In this document: one piece after another, positions 7,483 to 15,817 of the stretch
Layout of the letters: each line of letters starts with the position of its first letter
Position numbering within the stretch: the first letter of the stretch is position 1
Assembly: GCA_002402465.1 (NCBI GenBank)
Contig: DHFW01000050.1
Location: 1 to 23,536, forward strand
From: Bacteroidales bacterium UBA4814
Lineage (GTDB): Bacteria; Bacteroidota; Bacteroidia; Bacteroidales; UBA7960
Length of the DNA stretch: 23,536 bases
Direction: 5' to 3'
Program-made: the position numbers and the translations under genes
The notes under the pieces: model-generated
The model's input: only the letters and a program-made list of their open reading frames with translations
Told to the model about the DNA's origin: nothing
Databases searched by the model: none

Positions 7483-8220
7483 ATGAAACCCCAATCCACC
7501 CCGAATTTTTACCTGCTTACCATTGTCGTGGTTATGCTGATGATGGCTTCCTGTACTTTTTCAGAAAGAAAAGTTACAGGCGGAGACGGTAACGTGACCA
7601 TAAACACGGTAATGCTCGATTACTTTGATGAGATTGACCTCCAGGGAGCCTTCAACGTGAAGTTGACGCAGGGCGTAGCCCAACAGGCAATCATTGAAAC
7701 CGATGAGAACCTGCAGGAGCTGGTAGATGTGCAGGTAAAAGGTGGTACACTTTTTATCAACACCACCCGCGATGCGATACTCAGGCCCACCAAAATGGAA
7801 CTGCGCATTACTTACCCGCAACTCAGGAGGGTTACTGTGGGAGGGGCCTGCAAAATTTCGGCAGAAGAAGAAATTGCCAGCCACGACCTGGTTTTTGATT
7901 TGAGCGGAGCTGCCGAAATCGACCTGTCCATCATGGCAGGGGTACTTCGCACCCAGCTTTCTGGTGCAGGCAGCATCCGCTTCGAAGGTGAGGCCCGCCA
8001 GCACTATATTGAACTTTCGGGCGCCAGCAGCCTGCAGGCCGATAAACTGATCACAGAAGTAACAGAAATTGAACTTTCGGGTACCGGTTCGGCCCACGTG
8101 TTTGCCTCCCAGCTACTCAAAGCCAATTTGAGCGGCGTAGGTTCTATCAGGTATTACGGCAATCCCGAACAAACCCAGATCAACAAATCGGGCCTGGGCT
8201 CCATTAAAAGCGCCGATTAA
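7483..8220 (+). CDS. DUF2807 (head GIN domain) lipoprotein
   Basis: 245 residues. A lipoprotein signal ends in LMMASC (lipid Cys at 24), so the protein is probably tethered in the envelope. The rest is a DUF2807 domain: DEIDLQGAFNVKLTQG opens it, and a repeat with LSG at its core recurs six times, at residues 140, 159, 178, 198, 216 and (as KSG) 235, about 19 residues apart. Such repeats fit a right-handed beta-helix. The function of the family is not established; members are often proposed to be adhesin-like or surface auto-transporter-like. The next gene (8281) is a paralog fused to a barrel, and the 60-nt gap between them suggests cotranscription. Confidence 0.85.
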   Translation: MKPQSTPNFYLLTIVVVMLMMASCTFSERKVTGGDGNVTINTVMLDYFDEIDLQGAFNVKLTQGVAQQAIIETDENLQELVDVQVKGGTLFINTTRDAILRPTKMELRITYPQLRRVTVGGACKISAEEEIASHDLVFDLSGAAEIDLSIMAGVLRTQLSGAGSIRFEGEARQHYIELSGASSLQADKLITEVTEIELSGTGSAHVFASQLLKANLSGVGSIRYYGNPEQTQINKSGLGSIKSAD

Positions 8221-8280
8221 TTTTATTCGAATTTCCCTTTGCAACCGAAAACAAGAAATCCCTTTAAATTTTTTACTACC

Positions 8281-9717
8281 ATGAAAACCCGCACTTTAAA
8301 ACAAGCCCTTTCAGCAATTTTTCTTTTGCTGTTCCCCTTTTTGCTTTCAGCACAGAACTTTCAAACTGGCCCTTTCTCAGGGGTTGAAGCAGGCGGAGTA
8401 TTTTCCGTTCGCCTTTCCCAGGGAGAAGATTTCTCTGTGGTGGTAGAGACTGACGAACCCATTGCTTATGTATCTGTCAAGGTCAGCAACGATGTTTTAA
8501 CGCTGGAATACACAGGCACAACACGCAACATCGACCGCATTATTGCTCATATAACCGCTCCCCAGTTCCTTATGTTAAAGGGAAGCGGCGTTGGGTCATT
8601 CACCAGTGAAACGACTTTGCTTTCACCTTCACTAAAGATTGAAGGCAGTGGCGCCTCGAACTTCAACCTTGACGTTGACACGGATATGTTAACCACCCAG
8701 CTTAGCGGGGCCAGCAATGCCACTTTAAGCGGCAGGGCTACTGTGCACCAGCTCAAGGTTTCTGGCGCCTCCCTGGTCAAAGCCTTCGATCTGGAGACCG
8801 AAACCACCGAAGTGAATATCTCGGGTGCTTCCAATGCCAGGGTTGCTGCAATCACCATGCTCAGCGGTGAAGTTAGCGGCACCTCCACCCTCGCCATAAA
8901 AGAAGAACCTGTTTCGCAAAGCATCAACCTTTCTGGCCTGGCCACCATTGTGAATCCCGAAAACCAGGTGGTGTCCGAATCGAGCAGCACCTCCGACACC
9001 GTGAGGGTTAGGGTGGGTTCAAGAGAAGTCACCGTAGTTGACGGAAAAACCGTTACCACCAGCCGTACCCCAGCGCGTCGCAGCTTTCGTAAAAACTGGA
9101 CCGGACTGGAGCTGGGCATTAACGGCTTCCTGACTCCTGAAAACAAAATTGACCTACCCGCCAACCAAAGTTATCTCGACCTGCGCTACGAAAAGTCAGT
9201 AGCCGTTAACCTGAACATCTATCAGCAACACCTGAGCCTGATCGGAAACCAGGTGGGGCTGTACACCGGCCTTGGTATTGGCTGGAACAATTATCGTCTG
9301 GGCAACGACATTCTGCTGGTAAAAGGGCCCCAGGAGCTTGATTACGACGAAGTGGAGGTGGACAATCTGCGCAAGAATAAACTTACCATGAGAATGATCA
9401 ACATACCCCTGATGCTCGAATATCAGACCCGCTCGCATTCAGAATTCAGCAAGTTTCACCTGGCCGCTGGTGTCAATCTGGGTGTTAGGATTAGCTCCCA
9501 CACCAAGCAGGTGTACGATGAAAACGGCAAGAAGGACAAGGTAAAATCCCATGAAGATTTCTACCTGAATCCGTTCCGCTACGACTTGCAGGCACGTATG
9601 GGATGGGGCAAACTCAATTTCTTCGCCACCTACTCGCTCAACAGCCTGTTTCGCGAAAACAAGGGCCCCGAAGTCTATCCCTTCTCCATTGGCTTGCGCC
9701 TGGTAAATTTTAACTAA
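8281..9717 (+). CDS. DUF2807 domain fused to outer-membrane beta-barrel
   Basis: 478 residues from the ATG at 8281, which opens a clean signal peptide (MKTRTLKQALSAIFLLLFPFLLSAQ); the open frame extends upstream only to a TTG. Residues about 26-220 form a DUF2807 region (FSGVEAGGVFSVRLSQGEDFSVVVETDEP, then LSGASNATLSG, VSGASLVKAF and ISGASNARVAA repeats). A Ser/Thr/Arg-rich linker (about 235-285) leads to a C-terminal region of amphipathic strands with aromatic girdles (GLELGINGFLTPENKI...YLDLRYEKSVAVNLNIYQQ...FSIGLRLVNFN). That region looks like an outer-membrane beta-barrel of the PorT/OmpA-like type. The beta-helix is probably displayed by or plugs into the barrel (inference). It follows its lipoprotein paralog and ends at a strong terminator. 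Confidence 0.85.
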   Translation: MKTRTLKQALSAIFLLLFPFLLSAQNFQTGPFSGVEAGGVFSVRLSQGEDFSVVVETDEPIAYVSVKVSNDVLTLEYTGTTRNIDRIIAHITAPQFLMLKGSGVGSFTSETTLLSPSLKIEGSGASNFNLDVDTDMLTTQLSGASNATLSGRATVHQLKVSGASLVKAFDLETETTEVNISGASNARVAAITMLSGEVSGTSTLAIKEEPVSQSINLSGLATIVNPENQVVSESSSTSDTVRVRVGSREVTVVDGKTVTTSRTPARRSFRKNWTGLELGINGFLTPENKIDLPANQSYLDLRYEKSVAVNLNIYQQHLSLIGNQVGLYTGLGIGWNNYRLGNDILLVKGPQELDYDEVEVDNLRKNKLTMRMINIPLMLEYQTRSHSEFSKFHLAAGVNLGVRISSHTKQVYDENGKKDKVKSHEDFYLNPFRYDLQARMGWGKLNFFATYSLNSLFRENKGPEVYPFSIGLRLVNFN

Positions 9718-9740
9718 ACCTGTACCCCTGATAATTTTCA

Positions 9741-9775
9741 TAAACCAGCCCAACTCCGGGCTGGTTTATTTTTTT
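9741..9775 (+). terminator. Strong intrinsic terminator
   Basis: A perfect 11-bp stem (TAAACCAGCCC at 9741-9751, GGGCTGGTTTA at 9758-9768) with a 6-nt loop and a run of seven Ts. It ends the DUF2807 pair and separates it from yebC. Confidence 0.92.
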
Positions 9776-9829
9776 ATCTTTTGGGGACTTTTATTTAATT
9801 TTACAGCCCCAAATAAAAAGCAAAATACT

Positions 9830-10570
9830 ATGTCAGGTCACAGCAAATGGTCAACCATTAAGCGCAAGAAAGGCGCTCTTGACGCCAAGCGTTCAAAGAT
9901 CTTTTCGAGGATCATTAAAGAAATTACCGTAGCCGTAAAAGAAGGTGGTCCTGACCCGGAAGGCAACCCCCGGCTGCGCCTTGCCATTGCCAACGCCAAA
10001 GGTGCCAACATGCCCAAGGACAATGTGCAGCGGGCCATTTCAAAGGCTGGCGACAAATCGGCAGGGAATTACACCGAGGTGACTTATGAAGGCTATGCCA
10101 ATTACGGGGTGGCCGTATATGTGGAATGCCTTACCGACAACCAACAGCGTACCGTGGCCAATGTGCGTTCTTACTTTAACAAGCACAACGGTAAACTCGA
10201 AACCAATGGCGCATTGAGTTTCATCTTCGACCGTAAGGGTGTTTTTACCGTGCCCATGAACGGCCTTGACGAAGATGAGTTTATGATGGAAGTGATTGAT
10301 GCCGGTGCCGAGGAAGTGGAAACCGAAGACAACTTCTTCACCATTTACACGGCCATGGAAGACTTTGGCAGTATGATGAAGAAGCTGGAGGAAATGAAGA
10401 TCGAAGCCGAAAATGCCGAATTGCAGCGTATACCTAGAACCACCGTAAAACTCGACAAGGAACAAGCCCAAAAAGTGCTCAAACTTATTGAAATGTTTGA
10501 AGATGACGACGATGTGCAGAATGTTTTCCATAACCTTGAGCTCACCGACGAAATGATGGAGGATATGTAG
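9830..10570 (+). CDS. yebC: YebC/PmpR family protein
   Basis: 246 residues, the standard length. The N-terminus MSGHSKWSTIKRKKGALDAKRSKIFSRIIKEITVAVKEGG is diagnostic. It is followed by NPRLRLAIANAKGANMPKDNVQRAISKA and the middle-domain segments YEGYANYGVAVYVECLTDNQQRTVANVRSYFNKHNG and GALSFIFDRKGVF. The protein is cytoplasmic. Members were first described as transcription regulators (PmpR) and more recently linked to translation of difficult sequences (TACO1-like). Which role applies here cannot be told. ruvC, often linked to yebC in proteobacteria, is absent. It is apparently monocistronic between two terminators. Confidence 0.95.
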   Translation: MSGHSKWSTIKRKKGALDAKRSKIFSRIIKEITVAVKEGGPDPEGNPRLRLAIANAKGANMPKDNVQRAISKAGDKSAGNYTEVTYEGYANYGVAVYVECLTDNQQRTVANVRSYFNKHNGKLETNGALSFIFDRKGVFTVPMNGLDEDEFMMEVIDAGAEEVETEDNFFTIYTAMEDFGSMMKKLEEMKIEAENAELQRIPRTTVKLDKEQAQKVLKLIEMFEDDDDVQNVFHNLELTDEMMEDM

Positions 10571-10664
10571 ATTAATTGCTAAGGTTAATGGTTTGGGGTT
10601 TGGGGTTATTTTCCCGCAAAGCCAGACATCTGAATAATAAAACCATTTAAAAAAATAATCACAC

Positions 10665-10697
10665 AAAAAAGGCCGCCCAATCAGGCAGCCTTTTTTT
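10665..10697. terminator. Bidirectional terminator between yebC and ackA
   Basis: A hairpin GGCCGCC (10671-10677) / GGCAGCC (10684-10690), with one central mismatch, is flanked by an A-run on the left and a T-run on the right. It can therefore stop transcription from both convergent genes. Confidence 0.8.
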
Positions 10698-10714
10698 GTT
10701 TAATGAACCTGAAA

Positions 10715-11947
10715 TTATATTTCCTGATTTTTGTTGTTGTCCTTAAAGGCGACGATTTTGAGGGTGTCGTGTGCAATAACCAGTTCTTCGTTGGTGGGCA
10801 CCACCATTACTTTGACGGGCGAGTCGTGGCGTGAGATCAGCTCAAGCTTGCCGCGAATACCTGTGTTACGTTCGGGGTCGAATTGAACGCCGAGGAACTC
10901 GAGGCCCTTGCACACGGCTTCGCGGGTTTCGGGACCGTTTTCGCCAACACCGCCGGTGAAAATAATCAGGTCAACCCCGCCCATGGCAGCAGCATAGGCG
11001 CCGATGTATTTCTTTATGCGGTAAATGTACATGTCGAGGGCCAGCTGTGCGCGCTTGTGGCCGTCGTTCCATGCCGCATTCTCAATGTCGCGCATATCGT
11101 AAGAAATGCCGCTGATACCCAATACACCACTCTTTTTGTTAATAAGGTTGTTGGCATCATCAATGCTCAGGTCCTTTTTTTTCATAATGTAGAGCAATGC
11201 ACCCAGGTCGAGGTCGCCGGCACGGGTTCCCATCAACAGACCTTCCACGGGAGTGAGGCCCATTGAAGTGTCAACGGATTTCCCATTTTTAATGGCAGCA
11301 ATGGAGGCGCCATTGCCCAGGTGGCAGGTAATGGCCCTAACATTGTCCTGGCGCAAGAAAAGTGCATCGCAGGCTTTCTGGAACACATACTTGTGGCTGG
11401 TTCCATGAAATCCGTAACGGCGGATCTTGTCCTGCTCATACATTTCATATGGCAAACCGTACATATAGGCATGCTGCGGAATGCTCTGGTGGAAGGCCGT
11501 GTCGAAGACCGCTACCATAGGAACGTTTGGAAGCAGTTTCTTCATGGAAACAATACCCTTAAGGTTGGCGGGGTTGTGCAGCGGGGCAAGTTCGATTACT
11601 TCTTCAATGTGCTTCATTACCTCTTCGGTAATGAGGGCACTTGCACTGAAATTCTCACCACCATGGGCCACCCGGTGACCAACGGCGAAAATGTCTTCCA
11701 CGCTTTCAATCACACCATGGTCGGTGTCGAGCAAAGCCTTCAGAATCAGGTCAATGCCGGTTTCATGATCGGGCACATCCTGAATGAGCATGTAAGCTTC
11801 CTTTCCCCTGGGCTGATGCTTCAGCTCACTGTCTTTCAAACCAATGCGGTCGAGCAAGCCTTTGGCAAGCAGCTCCGCATTGTTGGCCATGTTGATCAGC
11901 TGATACTTAATGGAGGAGCTTCCGCAGTTTAGCACTAAAATTTTCAT
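10715..11947 (-). CDS. ackA: Acetate kinase
   Basis: 410 residues, slightly longer than the usual 395-400. It interconverts acetyl phosphate + ADP and acetate + ATP in the cytoplasm. Hallmarks of the family: MKILVLNCGSSSIKYQL at the N-terminus, AVGHRVAHGGENFS, VAVFDTAFHQSIPQHAYMYGLPYEMYE, RRYGFHGTSHKYV, ITCHLGNGASIAAI, DTSMGLTPVEGLLMGTRAGDLD and IIFTGGVGENG. All belong to the ASKHA nucleotide-binding and acetate-binding sites. It lies 57 nt downstream of pta and is read from the same promoter (13055-13085), forming the substrate-level phosphorylation module that ends acetate fermentation. Confidence 0.98.
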   Translation of the reverse strand: MKILVLNCGSSSIKYQLINMANNAELLAKGLLDRIGLKDSELKHQPRGKEAYMLIQDVPDHETGIDLILKALLDTDHGVIESVEDIFAVGHRVAHGGENFSASALITEEVMKHIEEVIELAPLHNPANLKGIVSMKKLLPNVPMVAVFDTAFHQSIPQHAYMYGLPYEMYEQDKIRRYGFHGTSHKYVFQKACDALFLRQDNVRAITCHLGNGASIAAIKNGKSVDTSMGLTPVEGLLMGTRAGDLDLGALLYIMKKKDLSIDDANNLINKKSGVLGISGISYDMRDIENAAWNDGHKRAQLALDMYIYRIKKYIGAYAAAMGGVDLIIFTGGVGENGPETREAVCKGLEFLGVQFDPERNTGIRGKLELISRHDSPVKVMVVPTNEELVIAHDTLKIVAFKDNNKNQEI

Positions 11948-12004
11948 TTCTTTGAATGGGTTGTTAAAATGTTTTAGAAATATGGAAAAATGAATTGAAT
12001 GTCT

Positions 12005-13006
12005 TTACTTCCCTGCAGCCTGATTTACGGTAATGGCAACCAGGTTCACGATATCGTCAACAGAGCAACCCCTTGAGAGGTCGTTGATGGGGGCAGCCAT
12101 ACCCTGGAGCACGGGACCCACGGCTTCGGCTCCGGCCAGGCGCTGCACCAGCTTATAGGCAATATTTCCAACCTCCAGCGTGGGAAATACCAGCACATTG
12201 GCCTTTCCTGCAATAGGGCTATCGGGTGCCTTGCTTTTGCCAATGGCTTCTACGATGGCTGCATCGGCCTGAAGTTCTCCATCAATCAGCAGGTTGGGGT
12301 CCATTTCTTTTGCCAGGCGGGTGGCTTCAATTACCTTGTCGCACATGGGGTGCTTGGCGCTGCCCTTGGTAGAAAAACTCAGCATGGCCACGCGGGGCTC
12401 CACGCCCACAATGGCGCGGGTGGTCCTGGCAGTCATTACGGCTATTTGTGCAAGTTCTTCGGCGGTGGGGTCAGGATGCACGGCACAATCAGCGAAAACA
12501 ATAATGCCATTATCGCCCCATTTTTCTTCCTTCATGATCATGATAAACGCGCCAGACACCACGCTGATGCCAGGCAAAGTTTTGACGATCTGAAATGCTG
12601 GACGAAGCACGTTGCCCGTAGAATTGGCCGCACCGGCAACTTCACCATCGGCATCCCCGTTTTTTATCAACAAAGTGGCTAGATAAAGCGGGTCGGCCAC
12701 CAGTTTATCAGCTTCTTCAAGGGTTAGACCTTTATTCTTGCGAATCTCAAAAAGCATTTCTGCAAAACAGGCACGGCGTTCCCAGGTTTCCGGATCGATA
12801 ATGGTAGCCTTTTCGATGGCCTTCAGTCCATGCTGTCCGGCCAGTCTCAGTATCTCCTCGCGGTTTCCCAATAGAATAAGGCTTGCAATGCCTTCTTCGA
12901 GAATGATGTTAGCGGCTTTCAGGGTGCGTTCTTCGGTGCCCTCGGGAAGCACAATGGTTTTGTTTTCCTGCTTTGCTTTTTGCTTGATGGAATCGAGTAA
13001 CTGCAT
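12005..13006 (-). CDS. pta: Phosphate acetyltransferase
   Basis: 333 residues, the short Pta form that lacks the N-terminal regulatory DRTGG domain of enterobacterial enzymes. It converts acetyl-CoA + phosphate to acetyl phosphate + CoA. It starts MQLLDSIKQKAKQENKTIVLPEGTEERTLKAA. Family motifs include DPLYLATLLIKNGDADGEVAGAANSTGNVLRPAFQIVKTLPG, VVSGAFIMI, FADCAVHPDPTAEELAQIA and DGELQADAAIVE, ending in the conserved NVLVFPTLEVGNIAYKLVQRLAGAEAVGPVLQGMAAPINDLSRGC stretch. It is the first gene of the pta-ackA operon, preceded by a textbook promoter. Confidence 0.98.
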   Translation of the reverse strand: MQLLDSIKQKAKQENKTIVLPEGTEERTLKAANIILEEGIASLILLGNREEILRLAGQHGLKAIEKATIIDPETWERRACFAEMLFEIRKNKGLTLEEADKLVADPLYLATLLIKNGDADGEVAGAANSTGNVLRPAFQIVKTLPGISVVSGAFIMIMKEEKWGDNGIIVFADCAVHPDPTAEELAQIAVMTARTTRAIVGVEPRVAMLSFSTKGSAKHPMCDKVIEATRLAKEMDPNLLIDGELQADAAIVEAIGKSKAPDSPIAGKANVLVFPTLEVGNIAYKLVQRLAGAEAVGPVLQGMAAPINDLSRGCSVDDIVNLVAITVNQAAGK

Positions 13007-13054
13007 GCTTTAGGATTATTTAGGTGACTGATTTAGTTTGATTTAAAAGCCCTG

Positions 13055-13085
13055 CAAAATTAAGATTAATTTGCGCGGGGGCAAA
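13055..13085 (-). promoter_or_regulatory. Bacteroidota-type promoter of pta-ackA
   Basis: On the minus strand, TTTG (complement of 13082-13085) lies exactly 19 nt before TAATTTTG (complement of 13055-13062). This is a full match to the -33/-7 consensus of the phylum. The leader to the pta ATG is about 40 nt. Confidence 0.8.
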
Positions 13086-13194
13086 GGGAAAAATGTATTT
13101 TTTTTAACCAGGAAGGTTTCTGAAAAACCTCTGCTTGTTATTTGATTAACAAGTCGAAGCTATTTGCAGTTTTTTCTTCAAGAACAAAAACCGC

Positions 13195-13202
13195 TACCTT
13201 TG
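13195..13202 (+). promoter_or_regulatory. -7 box for the DUF4271-hemD-rnpA-yidD-ctp cluster
   Basis: TACCTTTG matches TAnnTTTG. There is no good TTTG box 19 nt upstream. The ATG at 13220 follows after only 17 nt, implying a very short leader. The box also argues for that ATG and against the upstream in-frame TTG at 13142. Confidence 0.6.
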
Positions 13203-13219
13203 CAAAAAAATTGCCCATC

Positions 13220-14143
13220 ATGGCTGGCAAACAACATTATTTCGCAATATTTCTATTGGCAGCCATGCTAAGCATAAATTTCCTTGCCAAGGCCATTCCG
13301 GACTCTGTTCAAATCACAACTCCTTTTGCGGCTTCCACCAGGAAAATTACAGAAAGCAATTGGATATCGCAGGTGGAAGAAAGGATGGACAGCATTGCCG
13401 AAAAACAAGTACTTGGCTCCTCGACTTTTTATGGAAACAACCACTTGTTGGTTGCGCGCGAGCACACTCCTATTCCGCTGGAGCGGGGGCCGGCCACCGA
13501 CTGGATACTTTGGGTGGTAGTGCTCAGCCTGGGCGTTTTGTCGGCAGCCCGCTTAATTTTTCCCCACCGTACGCGTCAATTTATTGGCGCCACCCTTGGA
13601 GGCAGGCATTTCAGCCAAATGGAACGCGAGGGCAGCTTTTTTGACGAAAGCCCCGCATGGCTCCTATTTGCCAACTATCTTCTGATGACCGCCCTGCTCA
13701 TTTATCAGACCCTGCTCCAAACGGGATATCTCGACAAGACTTGCAGACTATCACCATTTCTGATCTTCCTGATCATTTTAACCGCATTGCTGGTTTATTA
13801 TCCCATAAAAAGCTTGTTAACCAGCTTCTTTGCCTGGGTTTTTGGTACCGGGCAGGCCAACAATGCTTATACCAAAAACATTTTCCTGTTCAACAACCTG
13901 GCCGGTATCCTCATATTGCCCATTGTAGTTTACAATACTTATCAACCAGCCGATTCGGGGCTTTATATTGCCTGGGGTCTGCTGGTGCTCATAAATATTG
14001 CCAAGATTTTGCGGGGTGCATACATCGGGCATACCCAAGCAGGTTTTTCTGTGTATTACTTAATTTTGTACCTTTGTGCCATCGAATTGGCACCCTTGCT
14101 TATTTTTGCCAAAGCAGCAGGGAGCTATCTGATGACACTATAA
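13220..14143 (+). CDS. DUF4271 multi-pass membrane protein
   Basis: 307 residues from the ATG at 13220, which gives a signal-like first segment (HYFAIFLLAAMLSINFLAKA). A region of about 70 residues, probably extracytoplasmic, follows. Next come a membrane span (WILWVVVLSLGVLSAARLIF), a charged cytoplasmic loop (PHRTRQFIGATLGGRHFSQMEREGSFF) and about five further hydrophobic spans ending in LAPLLIFAKAAGSYLMTL. This matches the DUF4271 family of Bacteroidota, whose function is unknown. It is the first gene of the cluster; the hemD-like gene follows after 62 nt, the usual neighbour in this phylum. That linkage hints at an envelope or tetrapyrrole connection but proves nothing. Confidence 0.85.
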   Translation: MAGKQHYFAIFLLAAMLSINFLAKAIPDSVQITTPFAASTRKITESNWISQVEERMDSIAEKQVLGSSTFYGNNHLLVAREHTPIPLERGPATDWILWVVVLSLGVLSAARLIFPHRTRQFIGATLGGRHFSQMEREGSFFDESPAWLLFANYLLMTALLIYQTLLQTGYLDKTCRLSPFLIFLIILTALLVYYPIKSLLTSFFAWVFGTGQANNAYTKNIFLFNNLAGILILPIVVYNTYQPADSGLYIAWGLLVLINIAKILRGAYIGHTQAGFSVYYLILYLCAIELAPLLIFAKAAGSYLMTL

Positions 14144-14192
14144 ACAAGGGGTTTAAGCCTGACACTTTACCTAATTCGTTAACCACTAAACT

Positions 14193-14197
14193 AGGAG
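14193..14197 (+). promoter_or_regulatory. Shine-Dalgarno site deciding the TTG start of hemD-like gene
   Basis: AGGAG lies 8 nt before TTG 14206. It is one of the few clear Shine-Dalgarno sites in the window and the main reason for choosing a non-ATG start. Confidence 0.65.
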
Positions 14198-14205
14198 AAG
14201 GCGCT

Positions 14206-14949
14206 TTGAAAATTAAACAAGTTTTAATATCCCAGCCACCACCCGAAGGCGATAAATCGCCTTATGCCGATCTGGTAAAACAATTCAACCTGGACATTAC
14301 TTTTCGTAAACTGATTAAAGTGGAGCGCATCGGTGCCAAGGAATTTCGCCAGCATCGCATTCACATTCCTGATTACACCGCCCTGATTTTTACCTCTAAG
14401 CATGCTGTTGATCATTTCTTTGCTCTGGCAGAAGAGTTGCGCGTGCAGATTTCCGATCAGATGAAGTATTTCTGCACCTCTGAAGCTATTGCCCTATACC
14501 TGCAGAAATATGTGCAGTACCGCAAGCGTAAGATATTTTTTGGCAAAAACCAGTTCAACGACCTGCTCGATATTATCCGTAAGCAAAAGGACGAGAAGTT
14601 CATTTTCGTGTGTGCAGAAAACCACCAGAACGACATCCCACAGCTGCTTACCCAGTACAAAATCAACTATGTTTTTGCCCCCATTTACCGCACCGTGCCC
14701 GAAGACCTCTCCGACTTGCCGGTAAACGATTTTCAGATGATTGTTTTCTTCAGCCCCTTTGGCGTGAGCTCGCTCAAGATGAACTTCCCGGAATACGAAC
14801 AAGGCGATACCATATTTGGCGCTTTTGGAGATGCTACGGCACAGGCCGTCGAAGACGAAGGCTTTACGCTGCAGATTAAGGCACCTTCCGAGAAATTCCC
14901 CTCTATGGCCATGGCCATGCAAGACTTTTTGCAGAAAAACAAGAAGTAG
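14206..14949 (+). CDS. Uroporphyrinogen-III synthase family protein (HemD-like)
   Basis: 247 residues. I place the start at a TTG (14206) because it is preceded at 8 nt by a strong AGGAG (14193-14197), a rarity in this phylum. The encoded (M)KIKQVLISQPPPEGDKSPYADL also matches the usual start of the Bacteroidota family, and there is no in-frame ATG nearby; the open frame upstream is only a shadow of DUF4271. Typical features are DYTALIFTSKHAVDHFF, MKYFCTSEAIALYLQKYVQYRKRKIFFGK, IFVCAENHQNDIPQLL, VFAPIYRTVPEDLSDL and VFFSPFGVSSLKMNFP. The fold is that of HemD, which cyclises hydroxymethylbilane in haem/corrin synthesis. The Bacteroidota branch is divergent, so the enzymatic role is likely but not certain. 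rnpA follows. Confidence 0.8.
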   Translation: MKIKQVLISQPPPEGDKSPYADLVKQFNLDITFRKLIKVERIGAKEFRQHRIHIPDYTALIFTSKHAVDHFFALAEELRVQISDQMKYFCTSEAIALYLQKYVQYRKRKIFFGKNQFNDLLDIIRKQKDEKFIFVCAENHQNDIPQLLTQYKINYVFAPIYRTVPEDLSDLPVNDFQMIVFFSPFGVSSLKMNFPEYEQGDTIFGAFGDATAQAVEDEGFTLQIKAPSEKFPSMAMAMQDFLQKNKK

Positions 14950-15011
14950 GGCTGTGCCTGGCTTCGGCTTTCATGAACAACACACTGGTGAACCCAGGCC
15001 AAAAGGAATGT

Positions 15012-15548
15012 ATGCAAACCTTCAGAAAAAGTGAACGGCTCTGTACATTCCGACTGAAAGAACTCCTTTTTAGCCAGGGACAAAGTTTTTTTTCATACCC
15101 TTTTCGCGTAGTGTATTACCTGATTAACGAGGACAACATGGAACCGTTATTTTTTAAGGATGATAGTGTGGTTTTCGAGGACAATCCTGATCATCTCTCA
15201 GGCCAATTGGTTCACCAAAATCCTTCTTGGCCACACCGCCGCGTACCGCCCACCGCTCTTTTTCAATATCCGGCCAAAATGATGGTTTCGGTGCCAAAAA
15301 AAAACTTCAAGAAAGCCACCGACCGCAACCGCATCAAAAGACTTGTTAAAGAATCTTACAGAAAAAACAAATCAGACTTTTACACGTTTCTCAAAAGCAG
15401 GCACCTACGCTGCCTGCTGGCATTTGTTTATACAGGCCGCGAAATATTACCCTACGACGAAACAGAAAATAAAATCAAATTAACTTTACAAAAACTCCGC
15501 GACGAAATTGCTGCCCGCCAACGCACGGGGATTAAGGCAAGTGAATAA
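15012..15548 (+). CDS. rnpA: Ribonuclease P protein component with an inserted segment
   Basis: 178 residues from the ATG at 15012, chosen because MQTFRKSERLC is the usual RnpA opening and AAAAGGA lies just before it. RnpA binds the RNase P RNA and helps mature tRNA 5' ends. The N-terminal part (1-38, ending YPFRVVYYLI) and the RNA-binding core (86-117, YPAKMMVSVPKKNFKKATDRNRIKRLVKESYR, with the RNR motif) are intact. Between them lie about 45 extra residues (39-84, polar, with DDSVVFEDNPDHLSGQ and PHRRVPPTALF). In typical RnpA (about 115-140 residues) these strands are joined by a short turn. The frame is open throughout, so this is an insertion rather than a frameshift. yidD follows 2 nt after the stop. 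Confidence 0.93.
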   Translation: MQTFRKSERLCTFRLKELLFSQGQSFFSYPFRVVYYLINEDNMEPLFFKDDSVVFEDNPDHLSGQLVHQNPSWPHRRVPPTALFQYPAKMMVSVPKKNFKKATDRNRIKRLVKESYRKNKSDFYTFLKSRHLRCLLAFVYTGREILPYDETENKIKLTLQKLRDEIAARQRTGIKASE

Positions 15549-15550
15549 AC

Positions 15551-15790
15551 ATGGCTATCATCCGTTTTATAAATAAGGTGCTGATTATGATCATGGTAGG
15601 ACTTATCAGGTTTTACCAGGGCGCCATTTCGCCCTATTTGCCAAACAGTTGCCGCTACACCCCTACCTGCTCGCATTACGGAGTGGAAGCCCTGAAAAAG
15701 CACGGCCCCCTGAAAGGCGGTTGGCTTACGCTCAAAAGAGTGCTGTCGTGCAACCCATGGGGTGGAAGCGGATACGACCCGGTACCCTGA
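15551..15790 (+). CDS. yidD: Membrane protein insertion efficiency factor YidD
   Basis: 79 residues, normal length. A short amphipathic/hydrophobic N-terminus (FINKVLIMIMVGLIRFYQG) leads into the family signature AISPYLPNSCRYTPTCSHYGVEALKKHGPLKGGWLTLKRVLSCNPWGGSGYDPVP, with its three conserved cysteines. YidD sits at the inner face of the inner membrane and assists YidC-dependent insertion. It begins 2 nt after rnpA, the near-universal rnpA-yidD arrangement. Here the pair is followed by ctp rather than yidC. Confidence 0.96.
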   Translation: MAIIRFINKVLIMIMVGLIRFYQGAISPYLPNSCRYTPTCSHYGVEALKKHGPLKGGWLTLKRVLSCNPWGGSGYDPVP

Positions 15791-15817
15791 AGTTTTTCAT
15801 AAATAAATTTTTGTCTG

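Noticed and set aside
10585..10612. GTTTGGGGTTTGGGG stretch after yebC, considered as a G-quadruplex
   Set aside because: Only two full G4 tracts are present, too few for a stable intramolecular quadruplex.
11321..11932. 203-codon plus-strand frame opposite ackA
   Set aside because: It is a shadow of the well-conserved acetate kinase gene; no domain or promoter supports it.
13657..14205. Upstream part of the long frame that contains the hemD-like gene
   Set aside because: It overlaps DUF4271 in another frame and encodes a composition unlike a real protein; the AGGAG and TTG at 14193-14208 mark the true start.
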